This document shows positions 46,290 through 55,114 of a stretch of DNA of 64,000 bases, in pieces. A program made the translations under genes and the position numbers. The notes under the pieces were generated by a model that saw nothing but the letters and a program-made list of their open reading frames with translations, was not told the origin of the DNA and did not search any database. The stretch covers positions 3,410,001 to 3,474,000 of the forward strand of contig NZ_CP118269.1 of assembly GCF_030062155.1 (NCBI RefSeq), given 5' to 3'. Positions within the stretch are counted from its first letter, which is position 1, and each line of letters begins with the position of its first letter. The stretch comes from Pantoea sp. Lij88 (lineage in GTDB: Bacteria; Pseudomonadota; Gammaproteobacteria; Enterobacterales; Enterobacteriaceae).

Positions 46290-49200
46290 ATGGCAAATAT
46301 TAGAACTAAAGCTCGTGCTCTTGACATGCTTGGCAGACAACAGATCGCCGGTATTCCCACCGCATTAAGTGAACTGTTTAAAAATGCTCATGATGCCTAT
46401 GCAGACAATGTTGAAGTAGACTATATACGGAAAAAAAACTTATTAATTTTACGCGATGATGGCCTTGGGATGACTAAGGAAGAGTTTGAGGAGCGCTGGC
46501 TCACTATCGGTACTGATAGTAAACTAATCGATGAAGATAGTATCGATATGCCAGAAGTTGATACATCTAAGCAGTCTCGGCCTATTATGGGAGAAAAAGG
46601 TATTGGCCGATTAGCTATCGCTTCAATTGGCCCCCAAGTAATGGTAATAACTCGTTCACGCAGGAATGGAGCCAGCGGTAAAATTGTCGCAGCCTTTGTC
46701 AATTGGACACTTTTTTCTTTACCAAAGTTAAATTTAGAAGATATTAACATTCCAATAATAGAAATTCCTCAAAATGAATTTCTTTATAAAGTACATGTCG
46801 AAAATCTCATACAAGAAGCAAAGGAAAATGTATTAAACTTAAACGGTAAAATTTCACAGAAAAAAATTGATTTAATTATATCGCAACTAGAACAGTTCAA
46901 CTATGACCCAGAATTCTGGGATGCTAATTTAAATAGTCTCGATGATAACCTCAACCTAAAGCGTGATCATCTTTCTCTAAAAGGCAATCGAGGGGGAACC
47001 CATTTCATTATAACACCTGTAGATGAAATTTTAGCCGATGATATTGAGACGCTTAATACTACTAGACGCACAGATCAATCTTCAAGACTTGAGAAATCAT
47101 TGCTAGGTTTCACGAATACGATGTACGAAAATTCGCATCCTCCGATTATGGCTCGTTTTCGAGATCATACTTTACATGGTGAGTGTATTGATAGAATCAG
47201 TGAATCTGTTTTTTTTACACCAGATGAGTTTGCTATTGCTGATCATCACTTTAATGGTTTATTCAACGAATTTGGACAGTTTTCAGGAACGATAAGAATC
47301 TATGGTGAAGAAAAAAATGTAATTATCCCATGGCCTGAAGGCAGTAACAAAGAAACATTATGTGGATCATTTCGACTTAACTTAGCTTATTTGCAAGGCC
47401 TCCAAAGAGATACAAAAATTCCTCCAGAAACATGGAGAGAACTGAGAGATAAAACTGACAGAATGGGAGGGTTGTATGTCTACAGAGATGGCATACGTAT
47501 TTTACCATATGGTGATTCAGACGTTGATTTCCTTCGTATTGAGCAACGTCGTTCTAAAAGCATGTCTGAATATTTTTTCTCATACCGAAGGATGTTTGGA
47601 GCAATAGAATTAACTAAATCAAACAATGCTGAACTGAGAGAAAAGGCAGGGCGAGAAGGCTTCATCGAGAATAAAGCATATAAGCAATTCAAAGCCATTT
47701 TGGAGAATTTTTTTATTCAGGTCGCGGCGGATTACTTTAACGATAAAGGTGACCAGTCAGCAACATTTATAGAAACAAGAGCTCGCCAACAACGTGAAAA
47801 TGAATTAATTAAAAAACGCGAAAGCTACAAGGCTTCTAAACGAAAACGTTTTTCAGCTTCTCTTGATAATTTCTTTAGGAAGCTTGACAATGGTATTTTC
47901 GAAAAAGCATTCCAAACTTTAAAAGAAAAATCACAATCAGTTTTCGACAATTTTGATCCTAAAAACTTATCAGTTGATGACCTTGTTTTCAATGTGGAGA
48001 AAATTAGACTTAACGAGTTCGGAAGATTACTAGAAAGTATCGAGATTACCAAACCATCTGGCGTTGGATTAAATAAAGAACTAGCTGATCGTTGGGATCT
48101 ATACCAAGTTAAGAAAAATGAAATCATTATTAACATTGAAAAATGTAAGGCAGATATTGGTGCTAGATTAGTAGACTATGAAGATCGATTTGGTGACAGG
48201 ACAGGTTTACGGCATCGTTTTAATGACTCTCTTTCTTTACTTGAAGAATCTCAAAGAAAACAACTTAATGACGCATATAATAAAGCTAATAAGGTGCTTG
48301 AGGAACTGCAACAACAAGCACGACAACTACTAAATCAAAGTAGGCAACAGTCTAAACAGAATACAGCTGAAGTTTTTAAAGATTTCAATTCAACCAGTTT
48401 TCAAGGCGTCACAACAGAACAACTCTATAAGTTGAAAACTGATTTAGAATCGAGAATAGATAATTCTTCAAAAGCAATATTAGATAATGTAAACCTCATA
48501 ATCGATAGACTCGAAGCAGCAAAAGAAGGTACTGACCAAAATACTACTTCTTCTACCGAGTTAGTTTCTATTTTAGAAACTGAATACGAGCTTTTACTTG
48601 AACAGCATGACAAAAATTTACATCTTGCTCAATTAGGAATGGCTCTTGGTATTCTTGGACATGAATTTAATAGTAACATTTTATCACTTCGTCGGGCTTT
48701 AAATGAAATGCAGCCTTTTGCAGCTCGCAACGAAAGATTTAAAATAATTTATGATAGAGTTCGCATTGGATTTGATCATCTTGATGCATATATAAAAACC
48801 CTAATTCCATTAACAAGACAGACTGGGCGTAGGCGTACACTCATAACTGGCAAAGCTATTAGTGAATTTATTATTTCTGTCTTCGAAGAACGTTTAGAAA
48901 AAGAGCAAATTGTTATTAATTTTACTGAAGGTTTTTATAACCAAAGTGTAGTTACTTTTACTTCTACTATATACCCAGTATTTATCAACCTTATTGATAA
49001 TGCCATCTATTGGGTAGCAAAAAGCTCAGGACAAAAAACGATTACTCTCGATTCGTGTGTTAATGGTTTTCTTATCAAAGACTCCGGCCCAGGTATTCCG
49101 ACAATTGACCAACAAAATGTATTCGAATTTGGATTTAGCCGCCGGTTGGGTGGACAAGGTATGGGTCTTTATATCGCCCATCAAACCCTAACACGCGAAG

Positions 49201-49292
49201 ATTTTGAACTCTCTCTTGACCCATATGATCCCAATACAGGTGCAGTTTTCCGGATTGTAAAAAACGAACATAACGACATTGATGTGGAGTGA
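46290..49292 (+). CDS. Dual GHKL ATPase with MORC/Hsp90-like and histidine-kinase-like halves
   Basis: 1000 residues. The N-terminal GHKL ATPase domain has the N-box LSELFKNAHDAYA (E28, N32, D35), the G1 box LRDDGLGM (D57) and GEKGIGRLAIASIG, in the MORC/HSP90 style. A long helical and coiled-coil middle (about 490-780) leads to a kinase-like dimerisation helix with GILGHEFNSNILSLRRAL (candidate phospho-histidine H791) and a second HATPase domain with INLIDNAIYW (N900, D903), KDSGPGIP (D931) and GGQGMGLYIAHQTL. It sits between a C5 methyltransferase and a receiver protein, so phospho-relay is the likely output. No membrane segment is seen; the sensor is cytoplasmic. Confidence 0.85.
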   Translation: MANIRTKARALDMLGRQQIAGIPTALSELFKNAHDAYADNVEVDYIRKKNLLILRDDGLGMTKEEFEERWLTIGTDSKLIDEDSIDMPEVDTSKQSRPIMGEKGIGRLAIASIGPQVMVITRSRRNGASGKIVAAFVNWTLFSLPKLNLEDINIPIIEIPQNEFLYKVHVENLIQEAKENVLNLNGKISQKKIDLIISQLEQFNYDPEFWDANLNSLDDNLNLKRDHLSLKGNRGGTHFIITPVDEILADDIETLNTTRRTDQSSRLEKSLLGFTNTMYENSHPPIMARFRDHTLHGECIDRISESVFFTPDEFAIADHHFNGLFNEFGQFSGTIRIYGEEKNVIIPWPEGSNKETLCGSFRLNLAYLQGLQRDTKIPPETWRELRDKTDRMGGLYVYRDGIRILPYGDSDVDFLRIEQRRSKSMSEYFFSYRRMFGAIELTKSNNAELREKAGREGFIENKAYKQFKAILENFFIQVAADYFNDKGDQSATFIETRARQQRENELIKKRESYKASKRKRFSASLDNFFRKLDNGIFEKAFQTLKEKSQSVFDNFDPKNLSVDDLVFNVEKIRLNEFGRLLESIEITKPSGVGLNKELADRWDLYQVKKNEIIINIEKCKADIGARLVDYEDRFGDRTGLRHRFNDSLSLLEESQRKQLNDAYNKANKVLEELQQQARQLLNQSRQQSKQNTAEVFKDFNSTSFQGVTTEQLYKLKTDLESRIDNSSKAILDNVNLIIDRLEAAKEGTDQNTTSSTELVSILETEYELLLEQHDKNLHLAQLGMALGILGHEFNSNILSLRRALNEMQPFAARNERFKIIYDRVRIGFDHLDAYIKTLIPLTRQTGRRRTLITGKAISEFIISVFEERLEKEQIVINFTEGFYNQSVVTFTSTIYPVFINLIDNAIYWVAKSSGQKTITLDSCVNGFLIKDSGPGIPTIDQQNVFEFGFSRRLGGQGMGLYIAHQTLTREDFELSLDPYDPNTGAVFRIVKNEHNDIDVE

Positions 49293-49296
49293 TATT

Positions 49297-51060
49297 GTGC
49301 GCACAGGATTATTTTTTGAAACCTCACAACGTATTGTTAAGAGCTTTTTGAGTAATGTAGTTGCAATTGACGATAAGTTATTTTTTGGTAATGCTATATC
49401 TAATCAGGAAGAGGCAGCCTCTGCTGGTAATAAAGACCCCTTTGCTTTTGGCGAAGAAGAAAGTGCTTCAAGTGAGGAGGATAGTGGTTTAGGTATAGCA
49501 AATATTAGCCTCGCTTCGTCTACAATTAGGGATAGATTAGAAAAAGAAGTTCATAATTTAGATTATCAAGACCTATCTTTAGCTTTCGCTGAATATGGAA
49601 TAAATTGTAGTGGTTTTATTCCTGACGTCCATAGATTCAAGACAATTGAAGATGCAGCTGAGAATATCACACTGAGCGCAAAACGTGTAGATGCTACAAT
49701 TCTTGATTGGCGCATGGATGAAAACTTTGGTGCTGAAATCGGAAGCTTAGCTAAGGCAAGTATTTTAAAAATATTACAGCATGATAAAAATCAGCATGGA
49801 AGATTAAGACTAATTGTGATCTACACCGCAGAACCGAATATCGCAGAAATTACTGGAAATATTGCAAAAACATTACAGAGTGTAGATTTTAGTGTTTTAA
49901 CGAATGGAAATAACATTAATTTTGATAATGCAGATTTAGAATTCTGTCAAATTACTGTCATAGAAAAGAAAGCAACCGCAAAAGAGTTACGAGAAGAAGT
50001 TGTCTCATTATTTACCGAACTGACCATAGGACTTTTACCCAATGCAACCCTATCCACACTTAGCGAGTTGAGAGATAAAACTCATCATATTCTTCATACT
50101 TTTAGTAGAGATTTAGACCCTGCTTATTTGTCGCACGTAATTGGATTGCTATCGTCACCAAAAGTTAGAGAAAATGCTGAAGAAGTTGCTCTTGATTATG
50201 CAGCTGAATTAATAGCTGAAGAATTAAAATCCATGATTCAAATAAGCCACCCTTTAAAGTTAAGCTTAGAAAAAAATAGAATAATAGACTGGCTTAGTCA
50301 TGTAAATATGGAAAATGACGATGATTTCTTTGAGATTGTAGTAGGAGATGAATCGGGAAAAGTTGGTTCATCTAGAATGAAAGAACTTATTGCAGCTACA
50401 GAAAATGAACAAATTGACACGATACTACAGTCAGAACCCAAAATAATTAGTAAAGGTCAAGATTCTCTCAGCTTTTTTGAAAGAAATAGAATTCAAGTAA
50501 ATTTAAAAAATGGGACTACCGATAGCCATGAAAAGTTATCAATCATTGAGTGTAAGCGTCGTGACGGCCTCTCTCTTACGAATTTAGCATATGCTCCAAA
50601 TATTAAACTCGGTTCGATAATAAAAGATAAAAAAGGTAAGTATTATATTTGTTTACAACCTTTGTGTGACAGCGTCCGTTTAAGTTCAGATGCGAGTTTT
50701 CTTTTCCTTGCAGTTAAAGAAGTTAAAGAGCCTACAGGGAAGTTCACCCATGTGATCCAATCAAAAACTGGTGAAAATATTCGTTTGATGGCTAGATGCT
50801 CAACTCAATGTATCCGTAAATTTGATCTTAAACGCAACAAAACCACCCGTACAGTAAAAGCTTCCAACCAAGCCGGTAGCAATGAATATATAATTCAGTG
50901 TAAAAAAGAAAGTGGAGGCATTGAGGAACTATTTTGGGTTGGTGAGCTTAAAAATAATGTTGCCCAAGCAATATCAAATCATGTGGCTGCAAGTATTTCT
51001 CGAATTGGTCTAGATACAAATGAATGGTTGCGTTTAAGCTCATCTATAAGCATTGCATAA
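49297..51060 (+). CDS. Receiver-domain protein, conflict-system response regulator type
   Basis: 587 residues. Residues 20-225 form an expanded receiver domain: acidic pair D25-D26 (VVAIDDKLFF), phospho-acceptor D137 (DATILDWRM), conserved T177 (LIVIYTAEPN) and lysine K224 or K225 (VIEKKA). About 100 residues, partly acidic and low-complexity, are inserted between the acidic pair and the acceptor. The C-terminal 360 residues match no DNA-binding output domain; LSIIECKRRDG near residue 420 resembles a nuclease E-x-K strand, which is only suggestive. The GTG at 49297 with GGAG seven bases upstream is preferred; ATG 49282 and TTG 49279 are alternatives that overlap the kinase gene. Confidence 0.78.
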   Translation: MRTGLFFETSQRIVKSFLSNVVAIDDKLFFGNAISNQEEAASAGNKDPFAFGEEESASSEEDSGLGIANISLASSTIRDRLEKEVHNLDYQDLSLAFAEYGINCSGFIPDVHRFKTIEDAAENITLSAKRVDATILDWRMDENFGAEIGSLAKASILKILQHDKNQHGRLRLIVIYTAEPNIAEITGNIAKTLQSVDFSVLTNGNNINFDNADLEFCQITVIEKKATAKELREEVVSLFTELTIGLLPNATLSTLSELRDKTHHILHTFSRDLDPAYLSHVIGLLSSPKVRENAEEVALDYAAELIAEELKSMIQISHPLKLSLEKNRIIDWLSHVNMENDDDFFEIVVGDESGKVGSSRMKELIAATENEQIDTILQSEPKIISKGQDSLSFFERNRIQVNLKNGTTDSHEKLSIIECKRRDGLSLTNLAYAPNIKLGSIIKDKKGKYYICLQPLCDSVRLSSDASFLFLAVKEVKEPTGKFTHVIQSKTGENIRLMARCSTQCIRKFDLKRNKTTRTVKASNQAGSNEYIIQCKKESGGIEELFWVGELKNNVAQAISNHVAASISRIGLDTNEWLRLSSSISIA

Positions 51061-51066
51061 TCCTCA

Positions 51067-51100
51067 GCCCTCCAGACGTATTTATAGCTGGAGGGCCTTA
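51067..51100 (+). terminator. Terminator of the methyltransferase/kinase/receiver operon
   Basis: Perfect nine-base stem GCCCTCCAG / CTGGAGGGC (51067-51075, 51088-51096) with a 12-base loop, followed by CTTATT, six bases after the receiver gene. The T-tract is weak. The next 240 bases contain no gene. Confidence 0.65.
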
Positions 51101-51346
51101 TTAAGGTAAGCAAGAGAATTTACTTTGTTTATACAGTCATAGCTTATTATGATAAATTTCAGTATCACTTAAAATATAATTATCACATAAAAAATATAGA
51201 ATATGTAGCAGTCCCCTTCTCAATCAAAAAGGCTACATCTAATATTATAAATATTTCATATTGGGCTTAAATTTCACCATGCAAATACTGTACGGACATG
51301 TAAAAATTTATCCTTTAAAAAAAGAAGATTTAAATCAATAAACTAT

Positions 51347-51808
51347 TCAAGCGTTAAATAATCTGCTGCGTTCTTTTAATGCCAATTGGCTTGGATGTTG
51401 ATGCTTAATAGCAGGCAAATAAATTTTCTTACCATCATAAAAGTAGTACTCTGATTTATGTAATTTTGCCGAAACGCTTACTGTAAAATCATTATTCAGG
51501 CAAATAAGTCCCATGTCGAATAAAAGATGTAAATCTGCACGCAATAATAATCCATTACTTAACTCATTCGTTGCCTGCCCCATGTACGGGTAGATATGTG
51601 CAGCCTGAAGAGTTTCAACAACCATTGTGCCACTTATAGCGCATCGACCATCATAAGCCAAAAGCAAATTTTTTCTAAATGATGCTTGACCACGTCTAAT
51701 TGAAACTAATCTATTAGCCACCTCTCTCTTAGCATCTATTTCATCAATATTGAATCCTATTTCAGAAAATTTTTTTCCATAGAACCCCCATGAATTATTG
51801 ACAACCAT
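51347..51808 (-). CDS. HNH endonuclease domain, 3' part of a split gene
   Basis: 153 residues with a clear HNH nuclease: RRGQASFRKNLLLAYDGRCAISG, ETLQAAHIYPYMGQ and NGLLLRADLHLLFDMGLICLN, the DNA-cutting core found in many restriction-like proteins. Its ATG has no good ribosome site and it overlaps the upstream frame by 52 bases; in related proteins the two parts are one polypeptide. So this is probably the second half of one gene broken by a frameshift, or produced by programmed frameshifting. It converges on the receiver operon. Confidence 0.75.
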   Translation of the reverse strand: MVVNNSWGFYGKKFSEIGFNIDEIDAKREVANRLVSIRRGQASFRKNLLLAYDGRCAISGTMVVETLQAAHIYPYMGQATNELSNGLLLRADLHLLFDMGLICLNNDFTVSVSAKLHKSEYYFYDGKKIYLPAIKHQHPSQLALKERSRLFNA

Positions 51809-52221
51809 CCACTACTATCTAAAGATGTATTGAACAGTATTCTTTTTGTCCCATTCCCGCCTTTAGCATTTATATTGGATTTAAAAGATTGCAGAGCGTG
51901 ACTTATTTTTCTTCTTAAAGTGAGTATGTCATAGTTACGGATATCTATTTTAGTTTCACCATCAATTATCAAAACCCTTTCTCTTGCAGACCAAGTTTTA
52001 ATTGATTTTGATGATACTAATGTCACTTCTATATATTCGACATTGCAAATCTGAAGTCTAGATAATATGGCATCTAAAGCAATTGTATAATCGGAATTCC
52101 TTTCATTACTTTTACCTTTTGCTCCTCCCCTAGATTCAAGTACTAATCCGAATACTCCATCTAAGGTTGTTATAGAAACTGAAGCATTAAGCTCTTTATT
52201 ATCCTCAGAAATAACTTTCAT
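51757..52221 (-). CDS. N-terminal domain of the split HNH protein
   Basis: 154 residues: SITTLDGVFGLVLESRGGAKG, a helical SDYTIALDAILSRLQI, SKSIKTWSARERVL and GGNGTKRILFNTSL. This is the pattern of the domain that commonly precedes HNH nucleases in single-chain proteins and may recognise modified DNA. The frame ends inside the start of the HNH frame (51757-51808), where runs of five G and seven A are natural slip points. It is first in the minus-strand unit; its ATG follows an AT-rich leader. Confidence 0.65.
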   Translation of the reverse strand: MKVISEDNKELNASVSITTLDGVFGLVLESRGGAKGKSNERNSDYTIALDAILSRLQICNVEYIEVTLVSSKSIKTWSARERVLIIDGETKIDIRNYDILTLRRKISHALQSFKSNINAKGGNGTKRILFNTSLDSSGWLSIIHGGSMEKNFLK

Positions 52222-52323
52222 TATAAAACCCTTAAAGAAAAAATCAAATAAATTATTAAATAACTAAGTGTAATGTTAATAACTGGCAATAAGACCAAAA
52301 ACATTTTTCATAAAAACAAATTC

Positions 52324-53569
52324 TTATCTAGTGTTCTTTTTTGCATAGTCAAATGGACTTACCCCCCTCTCCCGATTCTCATCAAGATATTCCCCCCACC
52401 ACTGCAGCATCAACCTACGCTCCCCCAGATGCTCCGCCTTATGGATGTAGGCTGCCCGAACAGAGCTACGCTCTTGATGGCTCATCTGCCTTTCCACCGC
52501 ATATCTCGACCATAAACCCGATTCAATCAATGAGCTACAAGCCATCGTCCTGAATCCATGTCCACAGACTTCCGTTTTCGTGTCATAACCCATCACTCTC
52601 AGCGCCTTATTCACCGTATTCTCACTCATCGGCTTACGTGGATCGTGATCGCCCACGAAAATCAGCTCTCGGTTCCCATTCATGCTTTGATATTTTCCAA
52701 GATAGCGAGAGCTTGTCGCGACAAAGGAACAAGATGAGGACTCCTCATCTTCGAACCACGTTGAGAATGCTTAACACCTTCCAGCGGTTCACGCTCGCCG
52801 GAATCGTCCACATAGCCGTTTCAAAATCCACTTCTGACCAGCGGGCAAATCTCAGCTCGCTTGAACGGATAAAAACTAACAAGATAAGTTCGACAGCCAG
52901 TCGGGTTAACGGCCTGACAGAATAGCGATCGATGCGTTGAAGTAATTCAGGAATACGGTTAAGTTCCAGAGCAGCACGATGCTGTCTTTTCGCCGTAGCA
53001 ACCGCACCGGTAATCTCTTGCGCGGGGTTATAGTCGATTAAGCCGCTCTGCACAGCAAAACACATAATCGCGGTAGTACGCTGCTGTAAACGGGCGGCAA
53101 CTTCGAGCCGCCCGGATGACTCGACGGCTTTGATGGGTACAAGCAGATCCCGTGTCTTCAATTCAGCAATGTTCCGCTTACCGATAGCAGCAAAGAGATT
53201 ATCTTCGAGGCTTTCAATACACGAACACTGTGCGATGCAGACCACTTCTGATTGCTGGCGTGCCACTCTCTGGCTACCACTTCAGACATTATCGCCTCTT
53301 GCTCCTGCTCTACCTTAACAGCTTTCTTGTTCTCACTGGGATCGACGCCATTAGCTAACAGCTTACGGGCTTCATCCCGGCGTGCCCGGGCATCCGCCAA
53401 TGACACTTCAGGGTATTTCCCTAGCTCCAGCATCTTCTCTTTACCACCGAAGCGATAGCTTAGCCGCCAGTATTTTGAGCCGTTAAGGTGAACCAGCAAC
53501 GCCGTCAGTCAGTTTATAGGATTTTGCTTCAGGCTTAGCCGAACGTACCTTCACATTTCTCAAAGCCAT
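52324..53569 (-). pseudogene. int: P4-type tyrosine integrase, multiply frameshifted
   Basis: Starts at 53569 (MALRNVKVRSAKPEAKSYKLTDG) and ends at 52324. Fragments in different frames assemble a P4-family integrase: KYWRLSYRFGGKEKMLELG, LADARARRDEARKLLANG, SLEDNLFAAIGKRNIAEL, the first catalytic Arg in RSSELRFARWSEVD, HGFR, and the Tyr region RAAYIHKAEHLGERR. At least four frameshifts are visible (near 53500, 53210, 52790 and 52685). It lies 198 bases from leuX, the usual site of such integrases. No functional recombinase can be made, so the island is fixed. Confidence 0.92.
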
Positions 53570-53728
53570 GATGGGTATTCTTTCAAGGCTTCTGTATGGG
53601 TACAAACATTATCGAACCAAGATGTAGCCACAGTTGTACTCGCATCTGTAACTTGCTGTAGTTTGAATAAGGTGGCTTCGGATGAATGAACGAGGATGAA
53701 AACATTGCGGATACCGAACTTGAGACAC

Positions 53729-53752
53729 AAAAAAAGCCGCCCTTAAGCGACT
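53729..53752 (-). terminator. Terminator of the tRNA-Leu(CAA) gene
   Basis: On the minus strand a short stem AGTCGC / GCGGCT with loop TTAAGG is followed by seven T, 15 bases after the tRNA 3' end. Confidence 0.7.
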
Positions 53753-53766
53753 TTAAATTGCATACA

Positions 53767-53789
53767 TGGTGCCGAAGGCCGGAATCGAA
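53767..53789. repeat. Right attachment site, leuX 3' end
   Basis: T-arm and acceptor end of leuX. A degenerate copy in the same orientation lies at 38544-38565. Together they delimit a 15.2-kb element with the integrase relic next to this end. Confidence 0.7.
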
Positions 53790-53851
53790 CCGGCACGCCT
53801 CGCGGCGGTTGATTTTGAATCAACTGCGTCTACCGATTTCGCCACTTCGGC
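53767..53851 (-). tRNA. leuX: tRNA-Leu(CAA), leuX type
   Basis: 85-base type II tRNA with encoded CCA and anticodon CAA within GTTGA-TTCAAAA-TCAAC, decoding UUG. It is a well-known integration site of P4-like islands in Enterobacterales. The gene is intact although an island lies at its 3' end, since integrases of this type regenerate the tRNA end. Confidence 0.97.
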
Positions 53852-53973
53852 ACTGAAGGGTATGCGGAAAACGTTGAGGATTATACCGTTACCCCCTGTT
53901 TCCGCAACCCTTATCCGCAGGCGAATGTGCAACTGCTGAAAAAACCGTCTTTTGGGTTCTCAGGTTCACCTGC

Positions 53974-55020
53974 TTAACCCGAAACAGCCTTCACATCAGT
54001 CACCAGCGTCGGCAGATCCCAGGTGCCGCCCGCATGGATGTAACGACACATGCCGGTCCCACCGTCATAGCTTTTGCGGAAGGCCTTGCCATCCCATACC
54101 CAGCTTTCCTGGCTCATGCAGTCACCGATGCCCCGGCCTTTCTGCACACTGGTAATCTCGCCCTTGTCGTAATCCGACCCGGAAATGGTCACCAGCTCAG
54201 GCTTGCCTTTTAACTGGTTATCAATGACCCAGTAGCCATATCCTTCGTTATAAGCGGCACGCCAGCAGAGTGCTGAAAGCAAAGCGTGTGTGTCATCCAG
54301 TGGCGTAAGCGTGAGTCCGTCGGTTTCCGGATCGCTGTTTTCTGCAGGTGAATACAGGCTGTCGCACGTGTCATCATCATTATGATTGACCGTTGCAAGC
54401 AGTCGGGTTTTCAGCGCGTCGCTTTCCGCCGCGGTCAGCAAACGAGGTTCGCCGCCGAGGGTTTTAGCCGCCTGGATAACCGGTGCGGGCACAGCCTTAA
54501 CTACGCTGCTTTCCGGCTTATTGCCTTTTTTGGTGAGCGCGCCTGGCGTACCGATACGGCCCTGTACGTCGTCCGCTTTCAGCAGCACGGCATACGCGCC
54601 CTCGCCAGAAAGCTGGAATGGCTTTGTGCCGCCTTTAAACTCGGCTTTACCGCTACCTTTGACGGCGCTGATTACCGCAGAGGTCTGACTGGCTGACATT
54701 CGCCAGTTGTCATCAGCCGCCACCAGATCGCCAGCTGATTTCCCGTTGATCCACAGCGTCAGCTTTTCCGCTGGCTCGCTGTCATCTTCGGTATCGCCCA
54801 GCGTCACTTCTCCCACTGTCTCCGTTCCAGGTCCAGCGGCACGGGTGAGCAGGATGGAGCCGGAGGGATCTTCCTCTTTGGCATAACCTGCAATGCGGCA
54901 GGTCAGAGTGTTATCACAGACAACTTCCCAGTCTTTGTGCTCAAGCGTTTTGCCGCTCTGGGCGGCCTGAGCCGACAGGGAGAACATCGCCAGCACGAAA
55001 AGCATCGGTTTACAGTTCAC
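53974..55020 (-). CDS. DUF1176 family secreted protein
   Basis: 348-residue protein with a Sec signal peptide (MNCKPMLFVLAMFSLSAQAA, cleavage near residue 20). DUF1176 features: KDWEVVCDNTLTCRIAGY at the N-terminus of the mature protein, and C-terminal CWRAAYNEGYGYWVID, GDCMSQESWVWDGKAFRKSYDGGTGMCR. Paired cysteines suggest disulfides in the periplasm. It starts with GTG at 55020, five bases after GAGGGA. No function is known for the family. It stands alone at the right border of the leuX locus. Confidence 0.82.
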   Translation of the reverse strand: MNCKPMLFVLAMFSLSAQAAQSGKTLEHKDWEVVCDNTLTCRIAGYAKEEDPSGSILLTRAAGPGTETVGEVTLGDTEDDSEPAEKLTLWINGKSAGDLVAADDNWRMSASQTSAVISAVKGSGKAEFKGGTKPFQLSGEGAYAVLLKADDVQGRIGTPGALTKKGNKPESSVVKAVPAPVIQAAKTLGGEPRLLTAAESDALKTRLLATVNHNDDDTCDSLYSPAENSDPETDGLTLTPLDDTHALLSALCWRAAYNEGYGYWVIDNQLKGKPELVTISGSDYDKGEITSVQKGRGIGDCMSQESWVWDGKAFRKSYDGGTGMCRYIHAGGTWDLPTLVTDVKAVSG

Positions 55021-55114
55021 TTTAATCCCTCAAGTTTTAATTCTGATATCAGTGCTGATATCACTCTCACCTCGGGTCAAAACAGGCGCAGGAGTGCCAT
55101 ACCTCCCTGTCGTT

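Noticed and set aside
38544..53851. Prophage
   Set aside because: No structural, lysis or replication genes are seen; only a P4-type integrase relic and defence or TA cargo.
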